The position numbers and the translations under genes are program-made. This document shows, in pieces, positions 36,761 through 48,938 of a DNA stretch of 64,000 bases. The DNA lies in NCBI RefSeq assembly GCF_017562075.2, contig NC_054085.1:31497039-31561038 (forward strand), read 5' to 3'. The notes beneath the pieces were generated by a model, which saw only the letters and a program-made list of their open reading frames with translations, searched no databases and was not told where the DNA came from. The first letter of the stretch is position 1, and each line of letters starts with the position of its first letter. The stretch comes from Anopheles merus (lineage: Eukaryota > Arthropoda > Insecta > Diptera > Culicidae).

Positions 36761-37956
36761 AATAATCAAATTGTTGCTTTACAGGGCATATCAAACTAAA
36801 GCAAATTAAACAAAAAAGAAAACAATTTATGTTGGAAACGAAACATCAGAGTCATGTGGAAAAAATATCTTACACGAGGTGAAAAACAATGAAAAAAGGG
36901 CTTGAAAGGGCTTGACCTGTAATTACTTACCAAACAAACTTACTGCAACGTTTTTGTTTAAAATACATGAAAGTTGGTTAAAAATTCAAAATTATGATTA
37001 AAGAAAGAGTCAGCGATTATTTCCTTGATGCCACAAAATGAAATACAACACCAATAGGTACAATAGGGGGAACAGTCCAGTTACAGTACCCGTACGGGGT
37101 ATTTCCTTTGATCAATTGTAGCAAAACAAGCTTTCTAATGATTGATAATTCCAGCGCAGCCGAGATTCATAATTAAACAAGTAAAAAAAAAAGGACGGCA
37201 AACTCTACCCAGCGATCGAACTCTGCGCCCGCTCATCAATACAAAACGGGAGCGGATCTCGCGTTTCGATCGCACGAAATGTGTTTCGTGGTTCGCGATG
37301 CGTTAAAGGAAACAACACCAAAAGGTCCATGAACGCTGCTGGTGAACACAACACAAGTGAAATGGAATTAAAAAGTTGCAATGCGATGTACACAGTGCGG
37401 GGAGATTGGCAAAACAAACGATTTGCAGTACGCGCACATCGCGATCATCATGCGTCACTGGAGAAATGTTACAATCTCTTTTAAGCGGGAGGGGCTGTTG
37501 TGCTGGACTTTTGGGTCTTTAGTTCATGTTCCAACACTTGTTGTTGCGAGTAGCTATTCGTACACATATGCAAAGGCTTGCGAAGGCGAAGAAAAAAGAA
37601 AAGCTTAAGATGAATCTGGAGTAACGTGTGAATTTTGCTTCGTTTTAATTGTGCCGTTGAAAACGTACACACCAGAGACATGTACTTTTCCAACCTAAAT
37701 TCTTAAAATCACTTAGAAACGATCTTGCGTACGTACTTTGTTGCATCAGTGCGGGCTGTGGTTTCATCTCGTTGTGAGATCCAGTTCGCGTCAGATGCGG
37801 CCACACAATTCTTGTGAAAGATCTTTGCGCCACAGATTGCTAACTGGTGGAGTGGATGATTATGGGCCATTGGGGTATGGTAAAATCATGAGCTCAGCCC
37901 TTTCTTGGTGCAAAAATTGAGTTATACAAATGACGAATGTCGTACTGTTTTTATTG
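36761..37956. other. Non-coding, nothing recognised
   Basis: AT-rich except for a GC-richer patch at 37.2-37.6 kb. Open frames are short and show no domain. Confidence 0.4.
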
Positions 37957-38215
37957 AATGGTTTTCCGTGTCAATTACCACTACAATACAATATTTTTCA
38001 TTGATTCCGAGATGTATTTCAACAGCTATCAAATGGTGTATTTGCATCACATTTTTGCAGTTCTTTCACGTGATGTTCATGCTGGATTGAGTTTGACAGT
38101 TCTTTGTGATGTGTTGAAAATCATGTGTAAGAACTGAAAGTTTAGAACTGTTGAAACCAATCTTGCAGTCGGTGAATAATGTTATGCACATGCGAAAGTG
38201 AGTTGGAAATCCCCG
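37957..38215. mobile_element. MITE copy, CAGGGTTTTCC family
   Basis: The copy has a left end aatggttttccgtgtcaatt and a right end gagttggaaatccccg, which are imperfect inverted versions of each other. The interior carries the family's ttctttgtgatgtgttgaaaatcatg module and a gtatttgcatcac / agaactgaaa pairing. It is about 259 bp, non-coding. Confidence 0.65.
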
Positions 38216-41046
38216 CAATATTGCTTTGGAGCATGACTCCAATCAAATGGGGTCTTGTGTTAATAGTTGGTTCAGACTACACGGCCAATACACTCACAAT
38301 ACAGCATGGGCGCTGGAGTGCTCTGAATACTTTGTTATGACTGTCCGCATGATTTGCGTCATTCTGGGATTTCCTACGACTGCTGATTGTGTGTTATTCT
38401 GCACAGCTTCAATGACAGAAAATCAAAATATAAACAAATGTTAGTTAATGCCATTATCATCGCTATCATTAGCAGCATCATTCCAAACATTTCGTTGAAA
38501 TGGACAATCATGCAAAAAGGTCGTTAAAGGTAAATCGAATGTACTATTTTTTTTTTTCTTTATAAGGTTTTGAATCTGAACTTGAATCTTTGAAGGCAGC
38601 AATATTAAATGCATTTTCATTTCATTTCCTAGTTAAATTGTTGTTTCTACTAATTTGGCCAGGTTACAGGGCTGCACAATGAAATGTCAATGCTTTACTC
38701 CGAACAATATGCCGACATTAATGTATGATTTTATTCCGTTCCTGAAACTTTACCTGGACCTATTCTCGACTTTGTCCGGGTCCGGAACCGATACAGTTCC
38801 AGTTGCAATCAAGTAAATGTTTTTGCTAGTCGCCAACCCATACCCGTCACTTTTTGTCATTTGTTAGATGATTATGATTCAATGATAGTCCTAATTATAC
38901 CTAAATTGATAGTAAAAATATTTACAATTTAGCTTCCCCTTTCGCTTTTAGTTACGAAATAGGAGTCAAATGTGTTTGCGTTTTAAAATTCAAAACATTT
39001 CCTTCCAAATTGCCTTCAAAAACTACCTTGAAACTTCCATCATCCTGTGCCCAAGAATGTGTGGATGTTTTTCTTGGCCCGGCTTCCAAAGAAAAGCGCA
39101 CCATCCACCACTTTCCCTTGCATCCACAGGGCGCCTTCATCTCACGTGCTGTATCTCTCGCACCTCTCGTCGGTGGCGCAAAATGAAGCCAAGGAAATGT
39201 ATCCGCCCCGCACGCGTGTGTGTGTGTGTGGTGATTGTTTTCCTTTGCCGGTTATATCTTCATCACGGCACGGCCCGACCGCCGAGAGCGCAGGGAAAAC
39301 GGACCCGGTGCGCGTCGATACTTTTGCTGCCCGAAAATGGCATTTTATGTGGTGCGGATGATAGAAATTTATGGCCGAAGCGAACGCGCACGGTTCTGCA
39401 TCGTGGTGGCGCGGGATGGTGATTTTCTTTTCCTTTTTTCCTCCCCATCAACAGAGCGAAGGATGTTGATTTTGTTGTTTTTTCCTTCAATGTTGTTGAG
39501 TCTATCCCACCCATAGCGAGAGGAGAAGCTTCATTTTTATTTACCTGCTCCAAAACGATCGTACGCCTGTGGGGGAAGGCAGTGTTTTGTATGGAATAGC
39601 TCTGGTTTGTTCTGCCTGTTCCAATAGAATGTCTTACATTTGTGTGTGTGCACACCATTTTCAGTCCCCCGGTTGCATGAGAATTGGAGGAGCTGTGTTT
39701 AACGATGGAGGAAAATGCGAAGGAATGAAATGAAAAATCTTCACCATCCCAACGTTCGATTTGGGCCTCCCAAAACACACACACACCCACCAGAGGTATC
39801 CCAAACCTCATTTGGACTGAACGCACGTCGCTGCACTAGAAATAGACGCAGGAAATGTGACGACACCCCAACAAAACACCGCCGTGGTCTTTAGCGCGGC
39901 CGCTGCATCATCGTCGTCAGGTTGTGCAGCTGTGCATACACGTGATATCCCCCCCTTTATGTTTGTACTGCGTCTTACAGTGATGGACGCTTGGGGCTGC
40001 AGCGAGCAAGGAAAAAAAAGGTGACGACAGACGGTGTCGCTTCCTACCACCCATTTACCTATTGTTTAATATTCCATGCATGTGGCGCATTCGCTCGTCG
40101 CTGCTGGCGCACGATCGCGTTCGTACGATCAACATAAACATATCATTCGGGTTCATCTCACCGTCACCGTGTGCTCTGCAGCACGGTGTGATTCGCTTCC
40201 GTTTTCGTGACGCCATGTTGCCATGATGCCAGCCGAGGGGGAAAAAAGACCGTCTCGTCTCGCGCAGTGTCGTCCGCGAAACCCGAATACGGAGACAAAG
40301 GGGGAGTGGAAGCTGTGGTAAGTGATTGCATTTTTTAAAAAAAGTGCATTTTTGCTACCTTGTTACAGTATCGTCACCCATACAAGGGGGTTGGTCGTTA
40401 CGTTTCGTCCGCGGTCCAGTGCACCTCTAATGCCACCAGCTGATGCACATGTGCGGAAAGGGATGGGGAAGACGCATTTGATCGGCAGAATGATCACACA
40501 AACACACGCACACTCCGTGTGTACAGTACAAGGTGGGAAGGTATGACACGATCACCTGCCGATTACGCCACTTCCAATGCACGGTTTGGCGTCCTTGTCA
40601 TTCGAGGCCGATGGTCTTGTCCGATGGCGGGTTGTGGTTTTTGCGAGACGTGCTGAACATTTTAATGTTGTGTTTTTTTCCATTTCAACAACACATATTA
40701 AAATATAAATCTTTTTTAAGATCTTTTTTGGACAACATTTTATAGGCTTACAGTCAAATGCTTCAGTTTCAACAATCTTTTGATCGGTAGTTAAAAAGGT
40801 ACTACAAATTGTACTACAAAATCAACAATACTTTGCGATTTTTAGCCATGATATTAAAATCACTTTTTAAAAGAACAAGGGGCAATAGATGACGAAGGAC
40901 AGTGTCGTAACTGGCATATTTGTCTTACTAAACATTTACGATTAAGTGACATTGACTTTAAAAGATATGATATTCCTGTTGTCATATAGTCTGAGTAATG
41001 TCACCGTACATCATTCTAATCGTAGTCTGAACACTTGTGGCATTTA
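38216..41046. other. Non-coding stretch; possible alternative leader exon ending 40317
   Basis: No protein-coding exon recognised. A GC-rich block at 39.0-40.3 kb ends at GAAGCTGTG before GTAAGTGATT (donor at 40318) and could be an alternative non-coding first exon of Ack. A short ccggaacc-word patch occurs at 38740-38810, recalling the block at 26 kb. Confidence 0.3.
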
Positions 41047-41645
41047 CAGGATTTCCCTAGTCAAGTTTCGAATTTGCACATTATTACAGGGTTTTCCAAG
41101 CCAGTTTGAAACGTAAACGCTGTTATTCACCGTATGCAAGATTTTAATACACTTCAATCTGATATTTCATTTTCATCGTCATGATTTTCAATTTCTTCAG
41201 CATGATTTTCAGCGCATCTCAAGCTGGATTGAATTTGGCAGTTCCTTGTGGTGTGTTGAAAATCATGTTTGAAAACTGAAATTTTATTTTGAAGTAAATA
41301 CACCATTTGACAGCTGTTGAAAAACATCTTGGAGACGGTGAATAATTATGCGCACATTCTAGAGTGACTTGCAAAACACTGTATTCATCACCTCGAAGAT
41401 GTTTTTTTCCACAGCTGTCAAATGTTAAAATTTGCATTATAATAAAATTTCAGTTCCCACACATGATTTTCAACACACCACAAAGAACTGTCAAACTCAA
41501 TCCAGCTTGGGACGTGTTGAAAATCATGTGGAAGAAGAACTGCAACATTATTTTGATGCAATTACATCGTTTAATAGCTGTTGAAAATCATCTCGCAATT
41601 AATGAAAAAAATTGTAGACATTGAATATTCACTCGGAAAACGCTG
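41047..41645. mobile_element. Cluster of CAGGGTTTTCC MITEs sharing a terminus
   Basis: A complete copy runs 41087-41381 (cagggttttccaagccag ... cttgcaaaacactg), flanked by TA on both sides. An isolated terminus precedes it at 41047. A second, inverted-arm copy (about 41384-41645) follows at once and ends actcggaaaacgctg before TA. The arms share the ttgaaaatcatg and catttgacagctgttgaaaa modules. TA flanks suggest a Tc1/mariner-type driver. Confidence 0.7.
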
Positions 41646-44600
41646 TATTTTTCTTTAGAAAAAAGACGTATGTATTTGTGTTAAAGCTTCCAAATGTTCT
41701 GCTTCAATTTATTATTACAGTGGACTTTTATATTATTCCTGAGATTATATGGAAGTCTGCAGGCTTAAACTTTGTTTTAATAGCTATCAATCTGGCATAA
41801 ATCAACTTTTTTTAAAGGAATTGGTGCAAAAAGGTCGTATTGTTTATAAGAATAACATATTTCTTTTAATATGTTACTTTAATCACATTATACTTTACTG
41901 TTTAATAACATATTACTTTATTTGAAGATCAAATTCAGTACTCTGTCTGAATAACGACTTTAAATTCCTATAACAAAGACCTTGGACAAATAAGATGTAA
42001 AATCCACACCGGACCTGCCGTGAAATTGCGAATGAAGATGGAATGAAACACAAGTACTTGGTCAGGGTTCGGCAAACTGTTTTGCTTATCCCGAAAGGAT
42101 GTGTTTTGGAAAATTCAATAGAGATTTAAAAATAGTCCAAAAAGTATGAAACACTTAGCTTAAACGTTCAATGTATCTGCCAAAATGAAATTCACCTACA
42201 ATTAGATAAAAAGCATTAAGTCAATTTCTTAAAAAAGACTGTTAATTCGATGTATTAGGGGTTGGAAATACGCTATTTAATTCTGAATAATACGCTATTT
42301 TATTTTAAATCAAGATGACTTCATGCTTCAAGTTTTAAATTAAATTCCTTATTTAAATAAGTACTAATGCGTGAACATGTTAGTTTTGCGAAACGTATTT
42401 GATGACGTCATGTTGTTAAAAAGCTTCTTAAATTATCGATCAAATTACCACCAAAGTTTAAACTATTATAAACCTTATAATACCTTTTAATCTTCTAATA
42501 AATCATTACTTCGCGACTGTGTTATTTGAATTCATTCGAGGGCAAGTAGTGCGCGACCACTGTCATTAATGATGATCGATCGATAGCGCCGCAATAGCGC
42601 GTACGAACAGGGAGTTCTGAACTAAACCTGTTAACGAACGACACAATCTACCATTTCCAGCCGTAGTAAGGGTAAATAGGAGAGGATGCAATTATTCTAA
42701 TGAGCTGCTGCCGGTTACCGTTTGCGATAAACCAGCACCACCACCGTGCACAGCAAGCGGATGTAACGCGATGACGCGCTTTAAATCGACAGTGAGATCG
42801 ATAGTATAGGCAGCGAGCCGACGGGTGAAGTGATTGAAGTATTGCAATAAACCATGTCTGCTCTTTGCCGATTAAAACTATCGATTGTATCAAAATTCAA
42901 AGTAATGTCCAAAGTATTTGCCATATTTTCCATCGTTAGATTACTTCTCTTGGTTAAGCTGGCACTTCTCCGTTACAACCATTTTCACTTTACGCGATTA
43001 TCACTCCTTAACGTCTAATATTATTGACACTGAACGGGGGGAGTGACGCATTCCCTTCAAAACTGTGCTGTCTGCCTGGGTTGGGTTGGGTTGGTTGTCT
43101 AGCACTAGCGAAAAAAAGCAAAAGTAATACCAGCTCCACCGGGAGAGACTCCATCGTTCAATTACCTTCAATTAGTGTCTGAGCAGCTCATCCACCTAAC
43201 CGACCTGCACCACCCTCCCTGTCTATTGTTTCTTCCTTTTTTGCACTATTTTGCTACATGCACTTGACTTATGCTTGAAGACGAGCTGTGCCCCGTGATG
43301 GTTGGGCGTGTGATCATCTGTTCGTGTGTGATGTTTCCGCTCAATTAGCTCCCGATCGAGCGAGCCATTTGCAATGCGGTGCGGGCAAGTGCACGAGATT
43401 ATCTTATCTTCTTACCAGCGCGGTGAAGCAGGTATTCGTGGAGTAGCTTGGCGAACACCTTTCAAGTCGATCTCAGTTGAATGGTTTCACTTTTCTTGTA
43501 CTGTTGTTACTTTCTTTTGAGTTTCTGTTGAGTGAAAAATAAAAACTGCATTTCGCTCAAATTTTCACTTTTTGTGTTGTTAATAAGATTATTATTAACC
43601 TTTTTTCGGTGTTTTTTTTTCACAATATTACTGTTTTTTGTTCTTTACTTCATTTGGAATAAGTTTCTAAAATGATTGAAATACAAAGTCATTACCTTTT
43701 TGTTTTCATTTTCTAATTATTAAATAGGTTTTTATATCATTTTTGTTTGTTTCCTTAAGCCCTTGCGTCTAGTTCTAGTTTGCTTTTATTCTCCATTGGA
43801 TAGCCCATTCGTTTGAATGGTTGTTTTTAATTGCTTTGAATTCTCGTCTCGTTCAGACACAATTTTCCTGAGCTCTTTTTCCCGTGAGAAAGCAAATTCT
43901 CAACAGCTAAGTTCTCTTCGCCTGTTGTAGAATGGCGCAAGAAGCATCACATTTACCATTTAGCTGAGAATGAAAGTGCAAACAGGTGTAAATGACATGC
44001 AGACAGTTAAAAATGGTGTTATTTTATTGTTATTATCATTGTTTAACATTGTTTAAGCGCTCGTCTTAAGTTTTTTATTAGTGTTGTTACTTGTGTTATT
44101 GTTGATACATTTGTATTCGAATTATTTTATATTTATTTCAGAGCATTTAACGCATTTACTGTATATTTTTTACTACTGAAATTAGAACTATATGGAAGTC
44201 GTTTATGTCTTCTGGAAGACTGTCCATCGACCGGAAAATCAATAATTTTGAATGTTTTGCAATGGATCGGTTTTGCATGTTTCCTCTTCCATCTTCTTTT
44301 TCATGTGTGTAGTGTTAGGGCGTTTTTTGTATTTGTGACGCTTTAGCTCTACCGATTGAAATCAAACAAACGCTAACGCTACGGGAGGATGTTGCCAGCG
44401 GTGCGGGATTGTACGTTTACAAAACCGAATCAATCTGTTCCCAAATGACGCAATAAACTGTGTGCCCACCCAAAATCCGCTCTGTCCGCGGTCGTGGTGG
44501 TCTTGTAACGATCGATCCAATCATCTATTCGGCATGAATGAAATCCATCGGCCACTCGTCATACTGAGCCCGGCTCGCATCCAAGCTGTGGCGCATCCGT

Positions 44601-46721
44601 GTCCCCGTGAAATTGCATCTGATTGGATGATTTAATAAATTTATGGCAGATTTTGCGTTTGTAATTTCTTCTCCAAAAAAAAAACCCGGTGAAAGTTGCC
44701 GCACTGAAAGCCAAAGCTAGGTATTTCACACTGTGCAACCGAAGGTTTGAAAGTTTGAGGTATTTATTAATAAACCTATAATTTTGCTGTTTTGCTGCTT
44801 GCGATTTTATTGCAATTTTGTTGTAGCAATCGAAAGGCAAGCAGCTATGTGTTCCGTGAGGCATGAAATTGATGCGAATCGCTTCCGTGTGTGTATGTAA
44901 GGTTTCTATTATAGGGAGTTTCAAATTATCGAAATTAACAACATGCTTATCGTGAGTTCAAATCACTCCAAGCTACTATCACACCTCCCTCTAGAAGTAG
45001 TATTAATATATAGGTTAAGGTCACAGTCAAAGTGCCGAAAGAGCTATATTGTACTACGACTACACGCTTGGCCAATCAAACGATCAATTGAATTGCTGAA
45101 GATGTTATTATATTTAATTGCATACATTTATTTATTTATTTCAAATCTTTCACTTCGTCCTTATCTACATCACATGTTTGTAGAAAACTTTTAAACGATC
45201 TTTCTTATTACTGCAAGAGCAAGGCAAGTGGCTTTACCCTTGTGTCATTACTTATTGTGCACTTAGAATTGCAAATTTCAATCTCTGCTTCTGGGCGGAT
45301 CAAACATACGATCAAACGAACAATCAGAGCGCACAATTGCCGTCACGTTTGTAACGAAGCCAGCCGCTTCAAGCGAGGTCTAAGTACTGCAAAAAAACCT
45401 CCTTATCAAGTACCATACCCGTACTATCATCAAGCCCAAGCCGTCTGTTTTGGTTTCAAGGTTTTTGGCGTCTCTTGATCATCCCACCACTTGCCACTTC
45501 TCTTCTTCAAAAAAATGCGCAGGAAGTTGTGGCAAATGTGTATGTGTGTATGTCCACAGTCACCGACACATTCCGTTGACGACGACGCGCCTTGGTGCCA
45601 CAATTATGAGGAGGTTACGCTGATAATCGCCCGAAAACCGTTTGGTGCTGGCAAACTGTTGCTTCCCTCGAATTGTGTTGGCGTCGGGGCGTGCAGCCAA
45701 CGATGACGATTTGAGTGAGTGTGTCGCGGATTCAAATGAAACAGCGAAAAGATCCCAGAAGAATGAATTCAATTCTACTGCTGGGGCAGAAGAAGAACGT
45801 GCCCTGTGGTACAATTTTGTTGATAAATCGGGGACGCACGATTAAAGCGTCATGAAGTTATAATTAGTGGCAAACGATGGAGTATACTATTATCAACATC
45901 GTCAGCACTCTTAAACAAAGTGTAGAGGTGGGGCTCCTCTGGTCGCAAGGGAGCTTGGTTAATAAGTGGGTTCTTATTTTAATTGAAAGGAAGTTTTTCA
46001 AATCTCTTCTCAACACTCGTTAAACTCTCATCCATGAAGGTCCATGCAGATTATATCGGACTCAAAGTTCAGTGGCTTTGTAGATCGCAGCAATTTTCTG
46101 GGAAATTGTGCAGAACTTACAACTGGGTTAAGAGATTCACAAATGTTTTGAGGTATCTTGAATAGACATAACAAACATCATTTTACTATAAGAATTAAAG
46201 AACATTGAATGTCACATCGAAACATCAAATGGATATTTAACGTAGCAAGAATCATGCAACACGATGGTCGAAAGCGTACAAGCGACGGCTCCTATAGCTC
46301 CGGACGATGTTGGATTCCCACCTTGGAGATCGTTTTTCATCTTGCAAAGACAAAACATGGATATTAGTTTAAAAAAACGGCTCGCTTTACCCTTTTCAAG
46401 GCTTTTGATAACGATCGTTTGGAATGGTGGAAACAAGGTAGAACGGAACGATCATTTGAAAATAAAAATAATTAAAAAAAACGAATTATTAATTGTGTTC
46501 AGCAAAATATCATGAGCATCATGAGACATTCAGCAACGAAAACAATGAACATATCCGTCGTAGCTTGATGTTCATTGCTGATACTCAATGAAAGTGCGTC
46601 ATGACATGCAGAACACGACATGTGAATTCTTGAGTCCAACGTGATACTCTGATTAACAAGCTGAGCTTTTAATGCCGGGAGAAATCATAATCATGATTTT
46701 TTCTGGCTGTGAACAGTGAGT
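41646..46721. other. Non-coding, putative Ack intron 1 (right part)
   Basis: AT-rich sequence without recognisable exon, tRNA or complete transposon. Low-complexity T-rich sequence occupies 43.5-44.2 kb. Confidence 0.4.
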
Positions 46722-47108
46722 TGATCAGAGGTAAAACTCAAACAGATGGTGGACCAATCACATACTTGATAACATTTTGGAAACACTCGCACGCACCGCA
46801 TATCTCCCATGACTATCGGGATGATCATCGACAGGAAATGTCGCGACCACGTGACTGACCAAGAGTTGGTTGCACATAATGTTACCAAGCATGTGATGGT
46901 CGTAACAACTGTTTGAGTCTCACCTCTGATCATTACAGTAGAGCTGGTGACATTCAGCCGGAATTTGCCATGACTATGTCAGTGACATTTGGTAGAACTG
47001 ATCTCAGAAAAAAAGTCATGACATAGTGACTGACCAAGGGTTGGTCGCAAAAATGTCACGAAGCATGCATTGGTCATACTAATCGTTTTGAGTATCACCT
47101 CTGATTAT
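46722..47108. mobile_element. Foldback/MITE with ~57-bp inverted arms, partly duplicated
   Basis: The left arm starting tgatcagaggtaaaactcaa (46722) is the imperfect inverse of 46876-46932, which ends gagtctcacctctgatca. A third copy of the right-hand arm in direct orientation lies at about 47010-47108, including gtgactgaccaag and ggttggtcg. It ends roughly 190 bp before the Ack start codon. No coding capacity. Confidence 0.65.
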
Positions 47109-47295
47109 CAATATTGAGTACGTGACGCTGTCATGGATTTTGTTTCAGTCAGATTTTTGTATGACATTTTGCAGCACTTAGTGAGACATTAAAAATACTG
47201 TTGAGAAAATGATGTATTTTTTTAACATTTCTCCTTTTTCTCTACTTCTCTCTTTCTCTCTAGCTTTCCTTTACTTTTCACAGCACCTCCAAAAA

Positions 47296-48907
47296 ATGTC
47301 CGACCCGGATACGGTCTGGCTGGAGGAGCTGCTGAAGGATGTCCAGCTGGAGCAGTTTCTGCCCCGCATCCGGGACGAGCTGCAGGTAACGCGGCTCGCC
47401 CACTTCGACTACGTGCACGTTGACGATCTCGAGAAGATCGGGCTCGGCAAGCCGGGCATCCGGCGGCTGCTGGAAGCGGTAAAGAAGCGCAAAGCGCAAC
47501 AGTGGCGCCGCAACATACTGTCCAAGCTGATCGGGGGCGGCAAGCAGCAGCCACCGAAAAAGTCCACCGGCGGTGGGTCCGTCGGTGGTGCCGGCCAAAA
47601 CGAGGAACCGTCCGCCCTGGCCCTAACCTGCCTCATCCACGAGAAGGACGTAACGCTCTCGGTCAAGCTGGGCGACGGGTCGTTCGGGGTGGTACGGCGC
47701 GGCGAGTGGCACGCGCCCGGCAATCATCTGGTGCCGGTCGCGGTAAAGGTGCTGAAAGCGGACACGCTCGCCCAGCCCGGCGTGATAGAGGACTTCTTCA
47801 AGGAGGTGCAGGCGATGCACGCGATGAACCACCCGAACCTGATCCGGCTGCACGGTGTCGTGCTGTCGCAGCCGATGATGATGGTGACCGAGCTGGCGGT
47901 GAACGGATCGCTGCTCGATTTGCTGCGCAAGCAGTGCAAACATACGCCCCTGCCGATGATCTGGAGCTGGTCGGTGCAGATCGCGACCGGCATGGCGTAC
48001 CTGGAGAGCAAGCGCTTCCTGCACCGCGATCTGGCCTGCCGGAATGTGTTGCTGGCGGCGGGGAACAAGATCAAGATCGGTGACTTTGGACTGATGCGGG
48101 CGCTGCCCCAGCAGGAAGATTGTTACGTGATGACCGAGCACAAGAAGGTACCGTTTCCGTGGTGCGCGCCGGAATCGTTGCGCTACCGGCAGTTTAGCCA
48201 CGCGTCCGACACGTGGATGTTTGCGGTGACGCTGTGGGAGATGTTCACGTTCGGGGAGGATCCGTGGGTGGGGCTGAACGGGTCGCAGATACTGCGCAAG
48301 ATTGACCGGGAAGGGGAGCGTTTACATCACCCGGATGCCTGCCCGCCCGATGTGTACCAGCTGATGCTGCAGTGCTGGGATAAGACACCGTCCGAGCGGC
48401 CTACTTTTGCCGCGATCAAGTAAGAAACTGACTGTCCAGTAAGAACGAACAGGAATTTGATTTGATTTGATTTTTTTTTATTTACAGAGAATTTCTCACC
48501 GGCGTACCGCCACCGATCTATCGAGCGGTAAGCAATTATAGTGCGGACAACCGGCTAGCAGCACAACAGGGCGACACGATCGTGATCGTCGACGATCGGC
48601 CCGAGCTGCAGTTCATCAAGGGACAGAATCAGCGAACGTTCGATATTGGCACCATTCCAAGGTGAGTGAAAACAGTCCCTAAACATTCGTTTGTGCTGTT
48701 TCAATTAAAACATGCCTTTAATTCTTGCTTCCAGGGGCGTTGTGGTCGATGCTCGAAAGTCTTCTACAAGCTCGTCGGGTGGATCGAGCGCAACCATTAG
48801 TCGCCCGTTGCATGATTCATTCCGGCACACGGGCCATGGGTCACCGTTTGGTGCTTCCTGGGGCAATCCGGCTACGCTCGAGATGGAAGGAGAGGTTAAA
48901 CTTCGAA

Positions 48908-48938
<31 letters not shown>

